A DNA stretch of 14,403 nt, from positions 1-14,403 of the forward strand of contig JAUILO010000057.1 in NCBI GenBank assembly GCA_030432775.1, in the 5' to 3' direction. A program made the position numbers and the translations under genes. A model generated the notes under the pieces. That model was not told the DNA's origin. It did no database searches and saw only the letters and a program-made list of their open reading frames with translations. The stretch comes from Alphaproteobacteria bacterium. GTDB lineage: Bacteria > Pseudomonadota > Alphaproteobacteria > Micavibrionales > Micavibrionaceae. Below, one piece after another: positions 1-7,464 of this stretch; the stretch's first letter is position 1; the number at the start of each line of letters is the position of its first letter.

Positions 1-363
1 GCGCAATTGACGGATCAGGCTTTCAAGCTGTTTGCTTATGGCTTGTTCTGCTGTTGCTGTTGTTGGAATAATGTTCTGCACACCGGGCTGCTCTAGAAAT
101 GCTTCCATCGCAACAGCTGCTTTGTTCGGCCACCATCTGTAGATTGTTGTTTTGCCAACACCGGCTTTTTTTGCGATGGCTTCTATTGAAAGTTCACTGA
201 GTGGCATATGGGTTAGCAAACGACGCGTGGCATTCAAAATAGATTTCCGAGACGTTTTGGAACGTGGGCGACCTGGCTTTGTGCTAGAATTTTCCGAACT
301 ATTCTGATTTTCGGTTTCGTTGTCATCTAACGCTGCTTTGAATGCTGTGTTTGCAGAGGCCAT
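1..363 (-). CDS. TetR/AcrR-family transcriptional regulator (partial, C-terminus beyond the left edge)
   Basis: The reading frame opens at ATG 363-361 and runs open to base 1, giving 121 residues without a stop. Residues 1-35 are a polar leader rich in Asn, Ser and Glu. Residues about 40-86 form the TetR helix-turn-helix, with the family signature AGVGKTTIYRWWPNKAAV at 67-84. The missing C-terminal part would be the ligand-binding and dimerisation domain, so the inducer cannot be inferred. A ribosome binding site AAGGA lies 9 bases before the ATG. A perfect inverted repeat at 396-418 lies 32 bp upstream and is the likely autoregulatory operator. It is transcribed in the same direction as the outer-membrane protein gene at 580-1743 but separated from it by a strong terminator, so it is probably its own unit. 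The family call is secure; targets are unknown. Confidence 0.93.
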   Translation of the reverse strand, partial: MASANTAFKAALDDNETENQNSSENSSTKPGRPRSKTSRKSILNATRRLLTHMPLSELSIEAIAKKAGVGKTTIYRWWPNKAAVAMEAFLEQPGVQNIIPTTATAEQAISKQLESLIRQLR

Positions 364-395
364 GATTATAATTCCTTGTTATATATTAGTGAGTA

Positions 396-418
396 TATCG
401 TTTAAATGTTAAACGATA
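396..418. promoter_or_regulatory. Candidate TetR operator: 10-bp perfect inverted repeat with 3-bp spacer
   Basis: The arms TATCGTTTAA (396-405) and TTAAACGATA (409-418) are perfect reverse complements around ATG. Size, symmetry and position just upstream of a TetR-family gene are typical of an autoregulatory operator. On the minus strand a -10-like TATACT lies at 397-392, overlapping the operator edge, so a bound dimer would block this promoter. I see no good -35 element. Operator function is inference from symmetry and position. Confidence 0.6.
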
Positions 419-520
419 CGATCCGTTTTAAGGGAAGTCTTGCGGGAAATCAACATATTTTGAAAGAAAAATTTATAAGAAGCATCTTTATAGAAAATAA
501 AAAAAGATAATGCAATATGA

Positions 521-549
521 AAATCCGGGTTTTAGGACCCGGATTTTTT
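521..549 (-). terminator. Rho-independent terminator, probably bidirectional
   Basis: The 10-bp arms AAATCCGGGT (521-530) and ACCCGGATTT (537-546) pair perfectly around a 6-base loop. On the minus strand, the direction of the outer-membrane protein gene ending at 580, the stem is followed by a short T run. On the plus strand the T run is longer (544-549). Its place 33 bp beyond the stop codon makes it the natural end of the 2193-580 operon. The rest of the 364-579 spacer shows nothing else I can support. Confidence 0.8.
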
Positions 550-579
550 AATAGTTTAAGTTGGGATTATATTCTGTGC

Positions 580-1743
580 TTAGAACGAATATTGAAATCC
601 GCCCACAAAGGTGAAATCGGTTTCAAGCTGTGGTCCGTTCAGGTCTCTGTAAACAGGTACGATACCTTCAAAAGCAATGCGCTGATCTTTCAGAAAACCT
701 TTCGGAATTTTGAAGTCGATCCCCAGTCCTGCTTCTACGATATCACCGCCATAATTATCAGGATCGGCGGTTTGTACAGGCGCGGCTATCTGGTCATCAG
801 AACCATCGATTTTACCTTGCGTAGATGCCGTAACACGTAAAGATGTGCTGAACCAGTTTGTCCAGTCATATCCGGCCCAGGCGGAAATTTTGTGAAGATC
901 ACCATAGGCATAGCCTTCGTCATTCTCGCTTTCCAAACGGATTTCAGCGCTATATTGAGCGCCCCAATTCCATTCATTTTGGTGGGCTGTATATGTTATG
1001 CCGGGGAGCAAATCATACGTGCCGGTTCCGAGCTGCATCGCATATGGCAGACGCAGGCGGGTTAGTCCGGCAGCGGCAGGCGGCGGTAACACTTCGTCAT
1101 CTTCGGTGATGGACCCTGTCGGCAGGCTAATTCCGGCGTTAATATGCACATGGTGTTTGCCATCTTCGTAAAGACGGACAAGACCGGTAAGTTTTGTGTC
1201 CCCGAAACCTTCTGATTCAGTTGTGAAGGTTCCTTTGACTGTTGTGCCGGCGCCGTTCTGGAATGTGACATGATCCATATCTTTTTGAAGGTAATTGACC
1301 ATGACCATGCCTGTGAGCCAGTCTGTGAAGCCGTACATGCCGGAGAACATATGCATTTGCATTGTCATGTCAGTTGGTACAACGCGGAAGGTTGGCGGCG
1401 CGCCTGTCGGGTTTGGAACAGTTGTTGCGATTGTTAATGGATCAATGCTGTCTGTGCCGTCACGACTGCCACGCATGGTCATCTGCATGTAGCGATAGGA
1501 TATCATCCAGTCGCCTTTTTCATGCATATGCCCACCCATCACGCCGATTGGCGCTTGCGTGTGTGTGTGATCATGCGTGCTGCTGTGATTGTGGTGGTTA
1601 TGATGGGCATGTTCGCTATGCCCGTTCATGGTATCATTGCTGATTTCAAGTGACGGGTTTGCTTTAACGGCAGTGCTTGATAAAAGCGCACTGATGATAA
1701 TGACGGCCATACGCGCCGTCAGGCGTGTTGTTTTTTGTGACAT
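580..1743 (-). CDS. Histidine-rich outer-membrane transporter-like protein
   Basis: This is a 387-residue exported protein. Residues 1-28 are a Sec signal peptide with probable cleavage after AVKA. Residues 42-61 form a histidine cluster with ten His, and two more follow in GGHMHEKGDW. The rest alternates polar and hydrophobic residues with many aromatic and Gly positions and ends in QYSF, as expected for an outer-membrane beta-barrel with a terminal Phe. The MGGHMHEKGDWM-SYRYM block recalls proteins annotated as transporters or Phenol_MetA_deg-like barrels, often found near copper or other metal-resistance genes; this is from memory. An AGGAG site lies 7 bases before the ATG. It follows the DUF2946-like gene by 42 bp and is probably co-transcribed. 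I infer metal binding at the outer membrane; the substrate is not shown. Confidence 0.75.
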   Translation of the reverse strand: MSQKTTRLTARMAVIIISALLSSTAVKANPSLEISNDTMNGHSEHAHHNHHNHSSTHDHTHTQAPIGVMGGHMHEKGDWMISYRYMQMTMRGSRDGTDSIDPLTIATTVPNPTGAPPTFRVVPTDMTMQMHMFSGMYGFTDWLTGMVMVNYLQKDMDHVTFQNGAGTTVKGTFTTESEGFGDTKLTGLVRLYEDGKHHVHINAGISLPTGSITEDDEVLPPPAAAGLTRLRLPYAMQLGTGTYDLLPGITYTAHQNEWNWGAQYSAEIRLESENDEGYAYGDLHKISAWAGYDWTNWFSTSLRVTASTQGKIDGSDDQIAAPVQTADPDNYGGDIVEAGLGIDFKIPKGFLKDQRIAFEGIVPVYRDLNGPQLETDFTFVGGFQYSF

Positions 1744-1785
1744 TGAAGTCTCCTAATAATAAAAATAATTTTGAATTGATTGGTA

Positions 1786-2193
1786 TTAGGAGAATTGTGG
1801 GGGCGCACGTGGTTGCTGATTTTGCTGGCGATGTTGAATAAGTGCTGAATGTTCGTAAAAGTTAGCCAGTATTGTTTTGGGAAGCGTGTAATTCTGCGCG
1901 TCTTGTGATTCTCCTATAACTGCAGGAATGCAGCTTGCTGAAAAACAAAACGGACATGATGTGTCAGGGCCGGATTGCTTGTTGTTCTGTGGCGCTGTAT
2001 CCCCTTTTTCATCAGTGAACAGGAAACTCCCGTTTTCATTGGCCGGAACAGCAATTTTTTGGATGCCGTAAACTGTACAGATTTCAATAAATCCTGATTT
2101 ACCGGATTTAAATTGACAGAACGGCGATGCCAGCATGGTCATGATGGCGAGAATAAGAAGGCCTGAAATATGGTATCGTTTTATATTCTGCAT
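1786..2193 (-). CDS. DUF2946-like small membrane/exported protein
   Basis: From ATG 2193 the product has 135 residues; an upstream in-frame ATG at 2229 would add 12. I prefer 2193 because the basic MQNIKRYH stretch followed by a hydrophobic segment (residues 11-25) then forms a normal signal or anchor. Neither start has a convincing ribosome binding site. Features of the DUF2946 family are the I-E-I-C-T motif (36-40), CPFC (80-83) with another Cys at 88, and a C-terminus close to RAPP. The family has no established function but is often found beside metal-related or TonB genes. The four clustered cysteines suggest metal binding or disulfides. It lies first in a two-gene unit with the His-rich outer-membrane protein, which suggests a shared role in metal handling. 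No promoter is convincing upstream. Confidence 0.65.
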   Translation of the reverse strand: MQNIKRYHISGLLILAIMTMLASPFCQFKSGKSGFIEICTVYGIQKIAVPANENGSFLFTDEKGDTAPQNNKQSGPDTSCPFCFSASCIPAVIGESQDAQNYTLPKTILANFYEHSALIQHRQQNQQPRAPPQFS

Positions 2194-2347
2194 AACTATA
2201 TACGCATATTCATAGCACGAACTTGTCATACTGCAAGATGGAAAAATGGTTCGTTTACAGTTTGTGCAGAGAATCTCAAAGTGTCATTATGGCGAGGCGT
2301 TAGATCGGTCGATTCAGGGGTTATGTGTGTAAAATATAGAACAAGAC

Positions 2348-2460
2348 TTGTGCGATGCACAGTGTTCTGGCATAAATTCTGTCTTAACGTTGTATGATTG
2401 ATCCTTACTTAAAAGTTTGTGAAACTTGCTTTTGTAGTGGAGGTTTTAGTAAGTTATACT
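2348..2460 (+). promoter_or_regulatory. Two candidate sigma70-type promoters for the RimK-like gene
   Basis: The proximal candidate is TTGTAG (2432-2437), 17 bp, TATACT (2455-2460), ending 56 bp before the ATG. A distal candidate is TTGTGC (2348-2353), 17 bp, CATAAA (2371-2376), with TGG before the -10. A small perfect palindrome TGTGC-GAT-GCACA (2349-2361) overlaps the distal -35 and could bind a regulator. The rest of the 2230-2516 spacer shows no gene. Calls are by eye only. Confidence 0.4.
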
Positions 2461-2516
2461 GCGTTATCAAAAAGCACAGATAAAAGTGCCGCGTAACTCA
2501 TCACGGGTGAGACACT

Positions 2517-3443
2517 ATGGAAGTATGGATTATTTACGGCGAAGACATTGAATCAACGGCTGATCTGGCCTTTGAGACAAGACGTCTGGTCGCTGAAGGT
2601 ACGCAGATGGGCATTGATGTTCGTGTGTACAACCCTTCTCAATTTGATTTGCTTGTGACAGAGGAAGCGCGTGATTCTATTTTGATTGATGGAAATCCGA
2701 CGGCGCTTCCTGACTTTTGCTTTCCTTATCTTCACCATGCTGATCGTAGTTACTTCTCTTTATCTATTATCCGTCAACTAGAACGTCTGGGCGTTAAAAT
2801 TTTCAATACGGCCAGTACAATTGAAACCGTTGCGGATAAGCTTCATACCCATCAGGTATTGGCTGAAAATAAAATTCCTACACCAACAACAATGCTTGCG
2901 AAATTCCCTGTCGATATTGACCTTATCGAGCGCACAATTGGTTTTCCCGTTGTTGTAAAAACATTGCTCGGTTCAAATGGAAGCGGTGTGTTCTTGATTG
3001 AAAACGCCGAGGCCTTCCATGATTTGATGGAACTTGTCGGTGAAACAAATCCGAACATCCAGCTTATCTTCCAGCAGTTTATTTCACGCAGTAAAGGCCG
3101 TGATCTGCGTTTATTCGTCGTGGAAGGCGAAGTGATCGCAGCGATGGAGCGGCGTGCCAGAGAAGGCGGGTTTAAGGCGAATTACAGCTCCGGCGGTTCT
3201 GTTCATGCATTTGAGCCGGATGAAGAGGCGCGCAGACTGGCTATTAAAACCGCCGAAATACTAGATATACAGGTGGCTGGTGTTGATTTGCTGTTCACAG
3301 ATGCCGGATATACAATTTGTGAGGCAAATACATTCCCGGGCTTTAAGGGGCTTGAACAGGCTTGTGATGTGAATATTCCGCAGAAAATCTTTGAAGCTAT
3401 GCGCAGACGTTTAGATCGCGAATTTGGCGAAGTTGTTGGCTAA
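2517..3443 (+). CDS. RimK-like ATP-grasp ligase
   Basis: This 308-residue protein has the ATP-grasp layout. Residues 1-105 are an N-terminal Rossmann-like domain. The DKLHTHQVLAENKIPTPTT block (107-125) opens the ATP-grasp core, followed by FPVVVKTLLGSNGSGV (143-158) with the nucleotide-binding Lys148 and glycine-rich loop. GRDLRLFVV lies at 194-202, and Mg ligand residues are likely Asp257, Glu269 and Asn271 in CEANTFPGFKGLE. This pattern matches RimK and related enzymes, which join an amino acid (often glutamate) to a carboxyl group using ATP. No rpsF, rimB or lysine/coenzyme-F420 genes are nearby, so the substrate is unknown. The ATG follows GGTGAG by 5 bases. It appears monocistronic: the next gene is convergent. 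Confidence 0.85.
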   Translation: MEVWIIYGEDIESTADLAFETRRLVAEGTQMGIDVRVYNPSQFDLLVTEEARDSILIDGNPTALPDFCFPYLHHADRSYFSLSIIRQLERLGVKIFNTASTIETVADKLHTHQVLAENKIPTPTTMLAKFPVDIDLIERTIGFPVVVKTLLGSNGSGVFLIENAEAFHDLMELVGETNPNIQLIFQQFISRSKGRDLRLFVVEGEVIAAMERRAREGGFKANYSSGGSVHAFEPDEEARRLAIKTAEILDIQVAGVDLLFTDAGYTICEANTFPGFKGLEQACDVNIPQKIFEAMRRRLDREFGEVVG

Positions 3444-3471
3444 ACGATATTGTTTGATGCAAAGGGTCTAT

Positions 3472-3511
3472 AGAAGAGGCTCAAAAGCAAAAGAAGACGC
3501 TCTAAAGCAAA
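3472..3511. repeat. Tandem duplication, 20-bp unit x 2
   Basis: Two directly adjacent 20-base copies at 3472-3491 and 3492-3511 begin AGAAGA and end AAAGCAAA. They match at 18 of 20 positions, differing at positions 7 and 12. They lie in the spacer between two convergent genes and have no coding role that I can see. Confidence 0.8.
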
Positions 3512-3559
3512 CGCTTTAAAATATATCTCCCAGAAACAAACATCCTGAAATAAAATTTC

Positions 3560-3607
3560 CAAAACAAGAGAGTTGAAAAACTTCTTGTATAAGGTGATCT
3601 TGTTTTG
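3560..3607. terminator. Long-loop inverted repeat between convergent genes, possible terminator
   Basis: Perfect 10-bp arms CAAAACAAGA (3560-3569) and TCTTGTTTTG (3598-3607) enclose 28 bases, which contain a small inner AGTT/AACT hairpin. The location between the convergent RimK-like and LppC-like genes suits a two-way terminator, but the loop is long and there is no clean T tract. Confidence 0.35.
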
Positions 3608-3632
3608 AATTCATTCAGTCGTGAGGTTTTGT

Positions 3633-5255
3633 TTAGTTTTGAGCCTTTAATGTGTTTTGGAATGTGTATGGTGCTTGATCAAGAACCTGTATTTTTCCAT
3701 CGCTAAACTCAAGCAATGCAAGGCCGCGTTCGATAATGCCGTCAGAACGGAAGCGGAAGATACCATCAAGGCCGGCAAAGCCGTTCGGGTTCATGATATC
3801 TGCACGATCATAACGAACCTGTCCGTAATTTTTTAGACCGTTTCTGGCCAGAACAATGGACAGGGCAGTTGAATCATATGCCAGTGTTGAAAGTCTTGGT
3901 GGTGTATCATCATAATTCATTCGGTATTTGCGTTCGAATTCTGTACGGTTTGACGCTGGCGCTGCAGCATAAATTGCACCATTCAGCGCGGATTCTGTGG
4001 CGAGACCTTCATCATCCCATAGGCCTGTGCCAAGGCGTTTGACGGCATGTGGCGGTAGATCATAATAGCTGAGTAAGTTTGCGATAGAACGAGCCATATC
4101 ACCGCCAACAGGCAGTAATACGGCTTCGTAAGGGGCGTCACCCCATGTTTCCATTTTCTTGAGCTGATCCAGTTCTTTGCGCGCGGCTTTATCACCTGGA
4201 TTTTGTTTTAGTCTGGTTTCCAGCGGACGTATAAGCTGGTTGAGCGCCTCAACCCTGTCATCATAGGCTGTGAATCTACGGACAACTGCCGATATGTCGC
4301 TTTCCCCGACAGGGAAGCGCACAACGGTGGCAGATGGAATGCCGCGGCGATATGCCAGCGAGTTGTAAGCGGCGATCACCGCATTACCGTAATCGTTATT
4401 CGGTGCCAGAATGCCGACATTTTTAATACCTTGGCTATGCGCGTATTCGGCTACACGTTGAACCTGTGCAAATGGCAGGAAGCCCATGACGAAAGTATTG
4501 TTGTCAGCCAAAGTCCAGTCTGTGGAATATGTAATGATATTGACGTTGTGTCGTCTGGCGATAGGTTTTACGGCTTTCACGGATGCAGAAAACAGCGGAC
4601 CTAGAATAAGCTGCGCACCGGAATTAATGGCTTCTTGTGCGGCGATACGCGCGCCATCGGGGGTGCCTTTTGTATCGCGCGGTACAAGCTGAAATTGTTC
4701 ATAGCCTAGATCAAATAGCGCGAGCTGTGCGGCTTGTAACATGCCTTGACCCAGCGCGGCATGATCACCGCTTAGTGGCAACAGAATTGCGACCTGGGTA
4801 ACAGGTATTTGCATCATTGCCTGTTGATGGTAGGTCTGTGTTTGTGCTTGTGTCATGCTGGTATTGGGCGAATAGGCCTGATCTGCGTTTTGTCCCTGAA
4901 TTTGGTCTTGTGGAGCAGGGCCGGTGTGGTAATAACCGTTTTGATCAACATAGCCATTATTGGCTTTTTGTGCGTTGCCATAAGCCGTATTGCCGTGTGT
5001 ATTGTCACGGAAGGCTTCGTCCACATAGACATCATGTGGTGCGTTATCGCCAATTAAGGCTTGCTGAGGAATAATAACAGGTTCGTTATTTCCTGACGTT
5101 TTGGATAAATCGCGCGGCGCTTCTTTTGCAACCTGAACATTGCCCGGAACACTCCATGGGGGTCTGTATCCTGTTGTTTGGCATCCAGCAAGGGTAACAG
5201 CCAAAATAACAAGACTATAAAAAATAGCGCTGGTCTTTATCCAATTCCTGATCAT
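3633..5255 (-). CDS. LppC/LpoA-family lipoprotein (putative penicillin-binding protein activator)
   Basis: From ATG 5255 the product has 540 residues. The frame is open 43 codons further upstream, but this start gives a standard lipoprotein signal: basic MIRNWIK, a hydrophobic core, and lipobox LAGC with Cys25. No clear ribosome binding site helps. Residues about 57-147 are a Gln/Asn-rich low-complexity linker. From about 153 to the end is a type I periplasmic-binding-protein fold starting VAILLPLSGDHAALGQGML, with LILGPLFS and NVGILAPNNDYG blocks, as in LppC/LpoA. In gammaproteobacteria LpoA activates PBP1A from the outer membrane; whether this homologue does so is unproven. It is divergent from rsmI with 38 bp between starts, as lpoA and rsmI are in E. 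coli. It ends with TAA at 3633. Confidence 0.85.
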   Translation of the reverse strand: MIRNWIKTSAIFYSLVILAVTLAGCQTTGYRPPWSVPGNVQVAKEAPRDLSKTSGNNEPVIIPQQALIGDNAPHDVYVDEAFRDNTHGNTAYGNAQKANNGYVDQNGYYHTGPAPQDQIQGQNADQAYSPNTSMTQAQTQTYHQQAMMQIPVTQVAILLPLSGDHAALGQGMLQAAQLALFDLGYEQFQLVPRDTKGTPDGARIAAQEAINSGAQLILGPLFSASVKAVKPIARRHNVNIITYSTDWTLADNNTFVMGFLPFAQVQRVAEYAHSQGIKNVGILAPNNDYGNAVIAAYNSLAYRRGIPSATVVRFPVGESDISAVVRRFTAYDDRVEALNQLIRPLETRLKQNPGDKAARKELDQLKKMETWGDAPYEAVLLPVGGDMARSIANLLSYYDLPPHAVKRLGTGLWDDEGLATESALNGAIYAAAPASNRTEFERKYRMNYDDTPPRLSTLAYDSTALSIVLARNGLKNYGQVRYDRADIMNPNGFAGLDGIFRFRSDGIIERGLALLEFSDGKIQVLDQAPYTFQNTLKAQN

Positions 5256-5293
5256 AATTGCATTCGTAACATAGTTCATTGTGTGCAGGAAGT

Positions 5294-6184
5294 ATGAAAA
5301 GCATAAATATAAACAGTCTATTGTCATTAACTGAGCAAAGCGCTTCATCGAAGACTTTGCCCGCAGGGCTATATTTGGTGGCAACGCCGATTGGCAATTT
5401 GCGCGATATTACAATTCGGGCGCTGGAGGTGCTATCCGCGGCGGATTATATATTATGCGAGGATACAAGGGTAACGGGCAAGCTGCTTAGCGCTTTTGAT
5501 ATAAAGACACGTATGCTTTGTTATAATGATCATAACGCCGATAAACAAAGGCCGGGCATTATTGCCAAGATCAAAGATGGCGGTCGTATCGCGTTGGTGA
5601 GTGATGCGGGCACGCCGCTTGTATCTGATCCGGGGTATAAGTTGGTGCGCAGCTGTTATGAAGATGGTTTGCCTGTTACATCGCTTCCGGGGGCGAATGC
5701 GCCGCTTACTGCGCTTCAATTATCCGGCATGCCTAGTGATAATTTTTGTTTTCTTGGCTTTTTGCCGCCTAAACCGGATAAGCGTAAAGCGATATTCAAG
5801 CAATGGAAAGATGTGCGTGCGCCATTGATTGTTTTTGAATCGGCAAAACGGCTGCAATCTTGTTTGGCTGATGCTCTATCTGTACTGGGGGATCGTCAAT
5901 GTGCGGTTGTGCGCGAGATGACAAAACTTTACGAAGAAAGTCGCAGGGGACCGATATCGGACCTTATCGCCTATTATGCAGAATACGGCAATCCCAAAGG
6001 TGAGGTTGTTATTGTTTATGAAGGCGCACATGAAAAAGAATATAATGATGATGATATAAAACAGATGTTACGGGAATGCCTGAAAACAGAAAAAGTGAAA
6101 GCTGCGGCCGGTATCATTGCTGATAAAACAGGGGTATCCAAAACGCATATTTACGATCTGGCGATAAAAATGAAACAGGAATAA
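5294..6184 (+). CDS. rsmI: 16S rRNA (cytidine-1402-2'-O)-methyltransferase RsmI
   Basis: RsmI methylates the ribose 2'-OH of C1402 in 16S rRNA using S-adenosylmethionine. From ATG 5294 the protein has 296 residues, the usual size. A TTG five codons upstream is also in frame, but the ATG has AGGA just before it. Diagnostic blocks are LYLVATPIGNLRDIT (26-40), CEDTRVTGKLL (55-65), LVSDAGTPLVSDPGY (101-115) and the PGANA...SGMPSDNFCFLGFLPPK region. All match the tetrapyrrole-methylase-fold RsmI family. The C-terminal 50 residues are helical and basic. It is divergent from the LppC-like gene and is followed after 51 bp by yraN, likely as one operon. Confidence 0.96.
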   Translation: MKSININSLLSLTEQSASSKTLPAGLYLVATPIGNLRDITIRALEVLSAADYILCEDTRVTGKLLSAFDIKTRMLCYNDHNADKQRPGIIAKIKDGGRIALVSDAGTPLVSDPGYKLVRSCYEDGLPVTSLPGANAPLTALQLSGMPSDNFCFLGFLPPKPDKRKAIFKQWKDVRAPLIVFESAKRLQSCLADALSVLGDRQCAVVREMTKLYEESRRGPISDLIAYYAEYGNPKGEVVIVYEGAHEKEYNDDDIKQMLRECLKTEKVKAAAGIIADKTGVSKTHIYDLAIKMKQE

Positions 6185-6235
6185 CGCAGTATAATAGTGT
6201 TTTATATATGGCTATTAATCGTTATCATTTAAAAT

Positions 6236-6628
6236 ATGAAAATCATGAAAACACATTCCACAGGCAAAAACGCTAAACGCAAAGCGTATTTATTCGGTCT
6301 GTGGGCGGAGTTTATAGCGGCTTTATATTTAATGTTACATGGATATCGCATTTTAAATATGCGTTATCAAACGCCAAGGGGTGAGATTGATATTATTGCC
6401 AAACGCAAAGATATGATTGTTTTTGCCGAGGTCAAAGCCAGAGCCGATTTATCCACAGCTCTTCATTCTTTGCCATATAAGAACCGCAAGCGTATTGAAA
6501 ATGCGGCGCTCTATTATATATCAAGCCATAGAGGGTGTAATGAGCTGTCTATGCGCTTTGATTTTATAGCGGTTGGTTTTCCTTTTGTTATTCGCCATCT
6601 GGACAATGCCTGGCAAGCCGCGTCATAA
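6236..6628 (+). CDS. yraN: YraN / UPF0102 endonuclease-fold protein
   Basis: This 130-residue protein has the UPF0102 pattern: GLWAEFIAA (21-29), a GEIDII motif (49-54) and FAEVKAR (63-69). Together these give the E-D-x-K arrangement of restriction-endonuclease-like folds. Its exact cellular role is unsettled. ATG 6236 and ATG 6245 are both possible starts; neither has a good ribosome binding site. A perfect -10 hexamer TATAAT occurs at 6190-6195 in the short gap after rsmI, without a matching -35. The rsmI-yraN-BON order echoes the E. coli yraLMNOP cluster, although there yraN follows lpoA rather than rsmI. Confidence 0.92.
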   Translation: MKIMKTHSTGKNAKRKAYLFGLWAEFIAALYLMLHGYRILNMRYQTPRGEIDIIAKRKDMIVFAEVKARADLSTALHSLPYKNRKRIENAALYYISSHRGCNELSMRFDFIAVGFPFVIRHLDNAWQAAS

Positions 6629-6703
6629 TATACACACCATATCTTGTGATTTGTTCTGCGTATTACTTGTTCGTTGTCTGTGTTGCGGGGGTGGTAATCT
6701 TTC

Positions 6704-6731
6704 ATTCCGGTTGTTGTCCTGCCGGAGTTTT
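6704..6731 (+). terminator. Weak hairpin with T run between yraN and the BON gene
   Basis: ATTCCGG (6704-6710) can pair with CCGGAGT (6722-6728), including one G-T pair, around an 11-base loop. It is followed by a TTTT run and a second one shortly after. It may be a partial terminator or attenuator inside the operon. The stem is short, so this is tentative. Confidence 0.3.
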
Positions 6732-6753
6732 AATAGTTTTCGGAAAAAGTATC

Positions 6754-7464
6754 ATGAAGAAATATGTTCTATATCTGCTAGTTTTATTAATGCTACCTGG
6801 TTGTACTGTTCTTGGCGTTGTAGCAGGCGCTGGCGCGGCTGTGGGGGTTGGCGCGGCGCGTGAGGGCGGGCTTAAGAGTACGGCGAGTGATATTCGTATC
6901 AAGGCATTGATTAGTGATAAGTGGTTTAAATACGACTTACATACATTTTCCAAACTGAATGCGACGGTTAATCAGGGGCGCACATTAATTACCGGTGTTG
7001 TTCAAAACCCCGAAGACCGCGTTGAGGCGGTAAGGCTTGCGTGGCAGGTTGAAGGCGTTACGCAGGTTATTAACGAGATTAGAGTTGCAGAGAGTGAAGG
7101 CGTATCTGGTTACGTGAAAGATCAATGGATCACAACGCGTCTGCGTACGGCGCTGACATTCGATAAAAATGTGCAGTCGATCAATTACTCTATCGATACG
7201 GTTAACGGGACTGTTTACCTGATGGGTATTGGCCAAAATCAGGCTGAGCTTGATCGTGTGATTGATGTTGCCCGCAATACATCAAACGTCAAACAGGTGG
7301 TGAGCTATGTTAAGTTTGCTGGCGAAGGGCAGGTCTCAAGTCAGGGTGAAACATATGAAGCTGCGCCGCAGGATGTTGGCGAGGGTAGCAGTGCAGCTAA
7401 CGATAACACCGCCGGATCTGCCGATATTGAACCGGTTCGTGAAGAAGTAATCTGGAACGAATGA
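6754..7464 (+). CDS. Two-BON-domain outer-membrane lipoprotein (DolP/YraP-like)
   Basis: From ATG 6754 the product has 236 residues. The frame is open 36 codons further upstream, but only this start gives a lipoprotein signal: MKKYVLYLLV, a hydrophobic core and lipobox LPGC with Cys17. GGAAA lies upstream of the ATG. A small Gly/Ala-rich segment (20-36) follows. BON domain 1 spans about 44-112 with the VTQVINEI end motif, and BON domain 2 about 120-188 with YLMGIGQNQAELDRVIDVA. A polar tail of about 45 residues follows. Dual-BON lipoproteins such as DolP (YraP) help maintain outer-membrane integrity and bind anionic phospholipid. The long acidic tail goes beyond short family members. Its stop codon overlaps the next start (ATGA), so the two are translationally coupled. 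Confidence 0.88.
   Translation: MKKYVLYLLVLLMLPGCTVLGVVAGAGAAVGVGAAREGGLKSTASDIRIKALISDKWFKYDLHTFSKLNATVNQGRTLITGVVQNPEDRVEAVRLAWQVEGVTQVINEIRVAESEGVSGYVKDQWITTRLRTALTFDKNVQSINYSIDTVNGTVYLMGIGQNQAELDRVIDVARNTSNVKQVVSYVKFAGEGQVSSQGETYEAAPQDVGEGSSAANDNTAGSADIEPVREEVIWNE

Noticed and set aside
1362..1643. Plus-strand frame opposite the outer-membrane protein gene
   Set aside because: It is antisense to a well-supported gene with signal peptide, ribosome binding site and terminator; its Cys/His content comes from the opposite His-rich tract.
3503..3518. TAAAGC/GCTTTA hairpin as terminator of the RimK-like gene
   Set aside because: The stem is only 6 bp, with no T run after it, and it overlaps the tandem duplication, which explains it better.
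5256..5384. Longer N-terminus for the LppC-like protein
   Set aside because: It would overlap rsmI and bury the lipoprotein signal peptide 43 residues inside the protein.
6646..6753. Longer N-terminus for the BON lipoprotein
   Set aside because: The lipobox signal starts at ATG 6754, and the upstream part contains a hairpin and T-rich DNA rather than a plausible coding segment.
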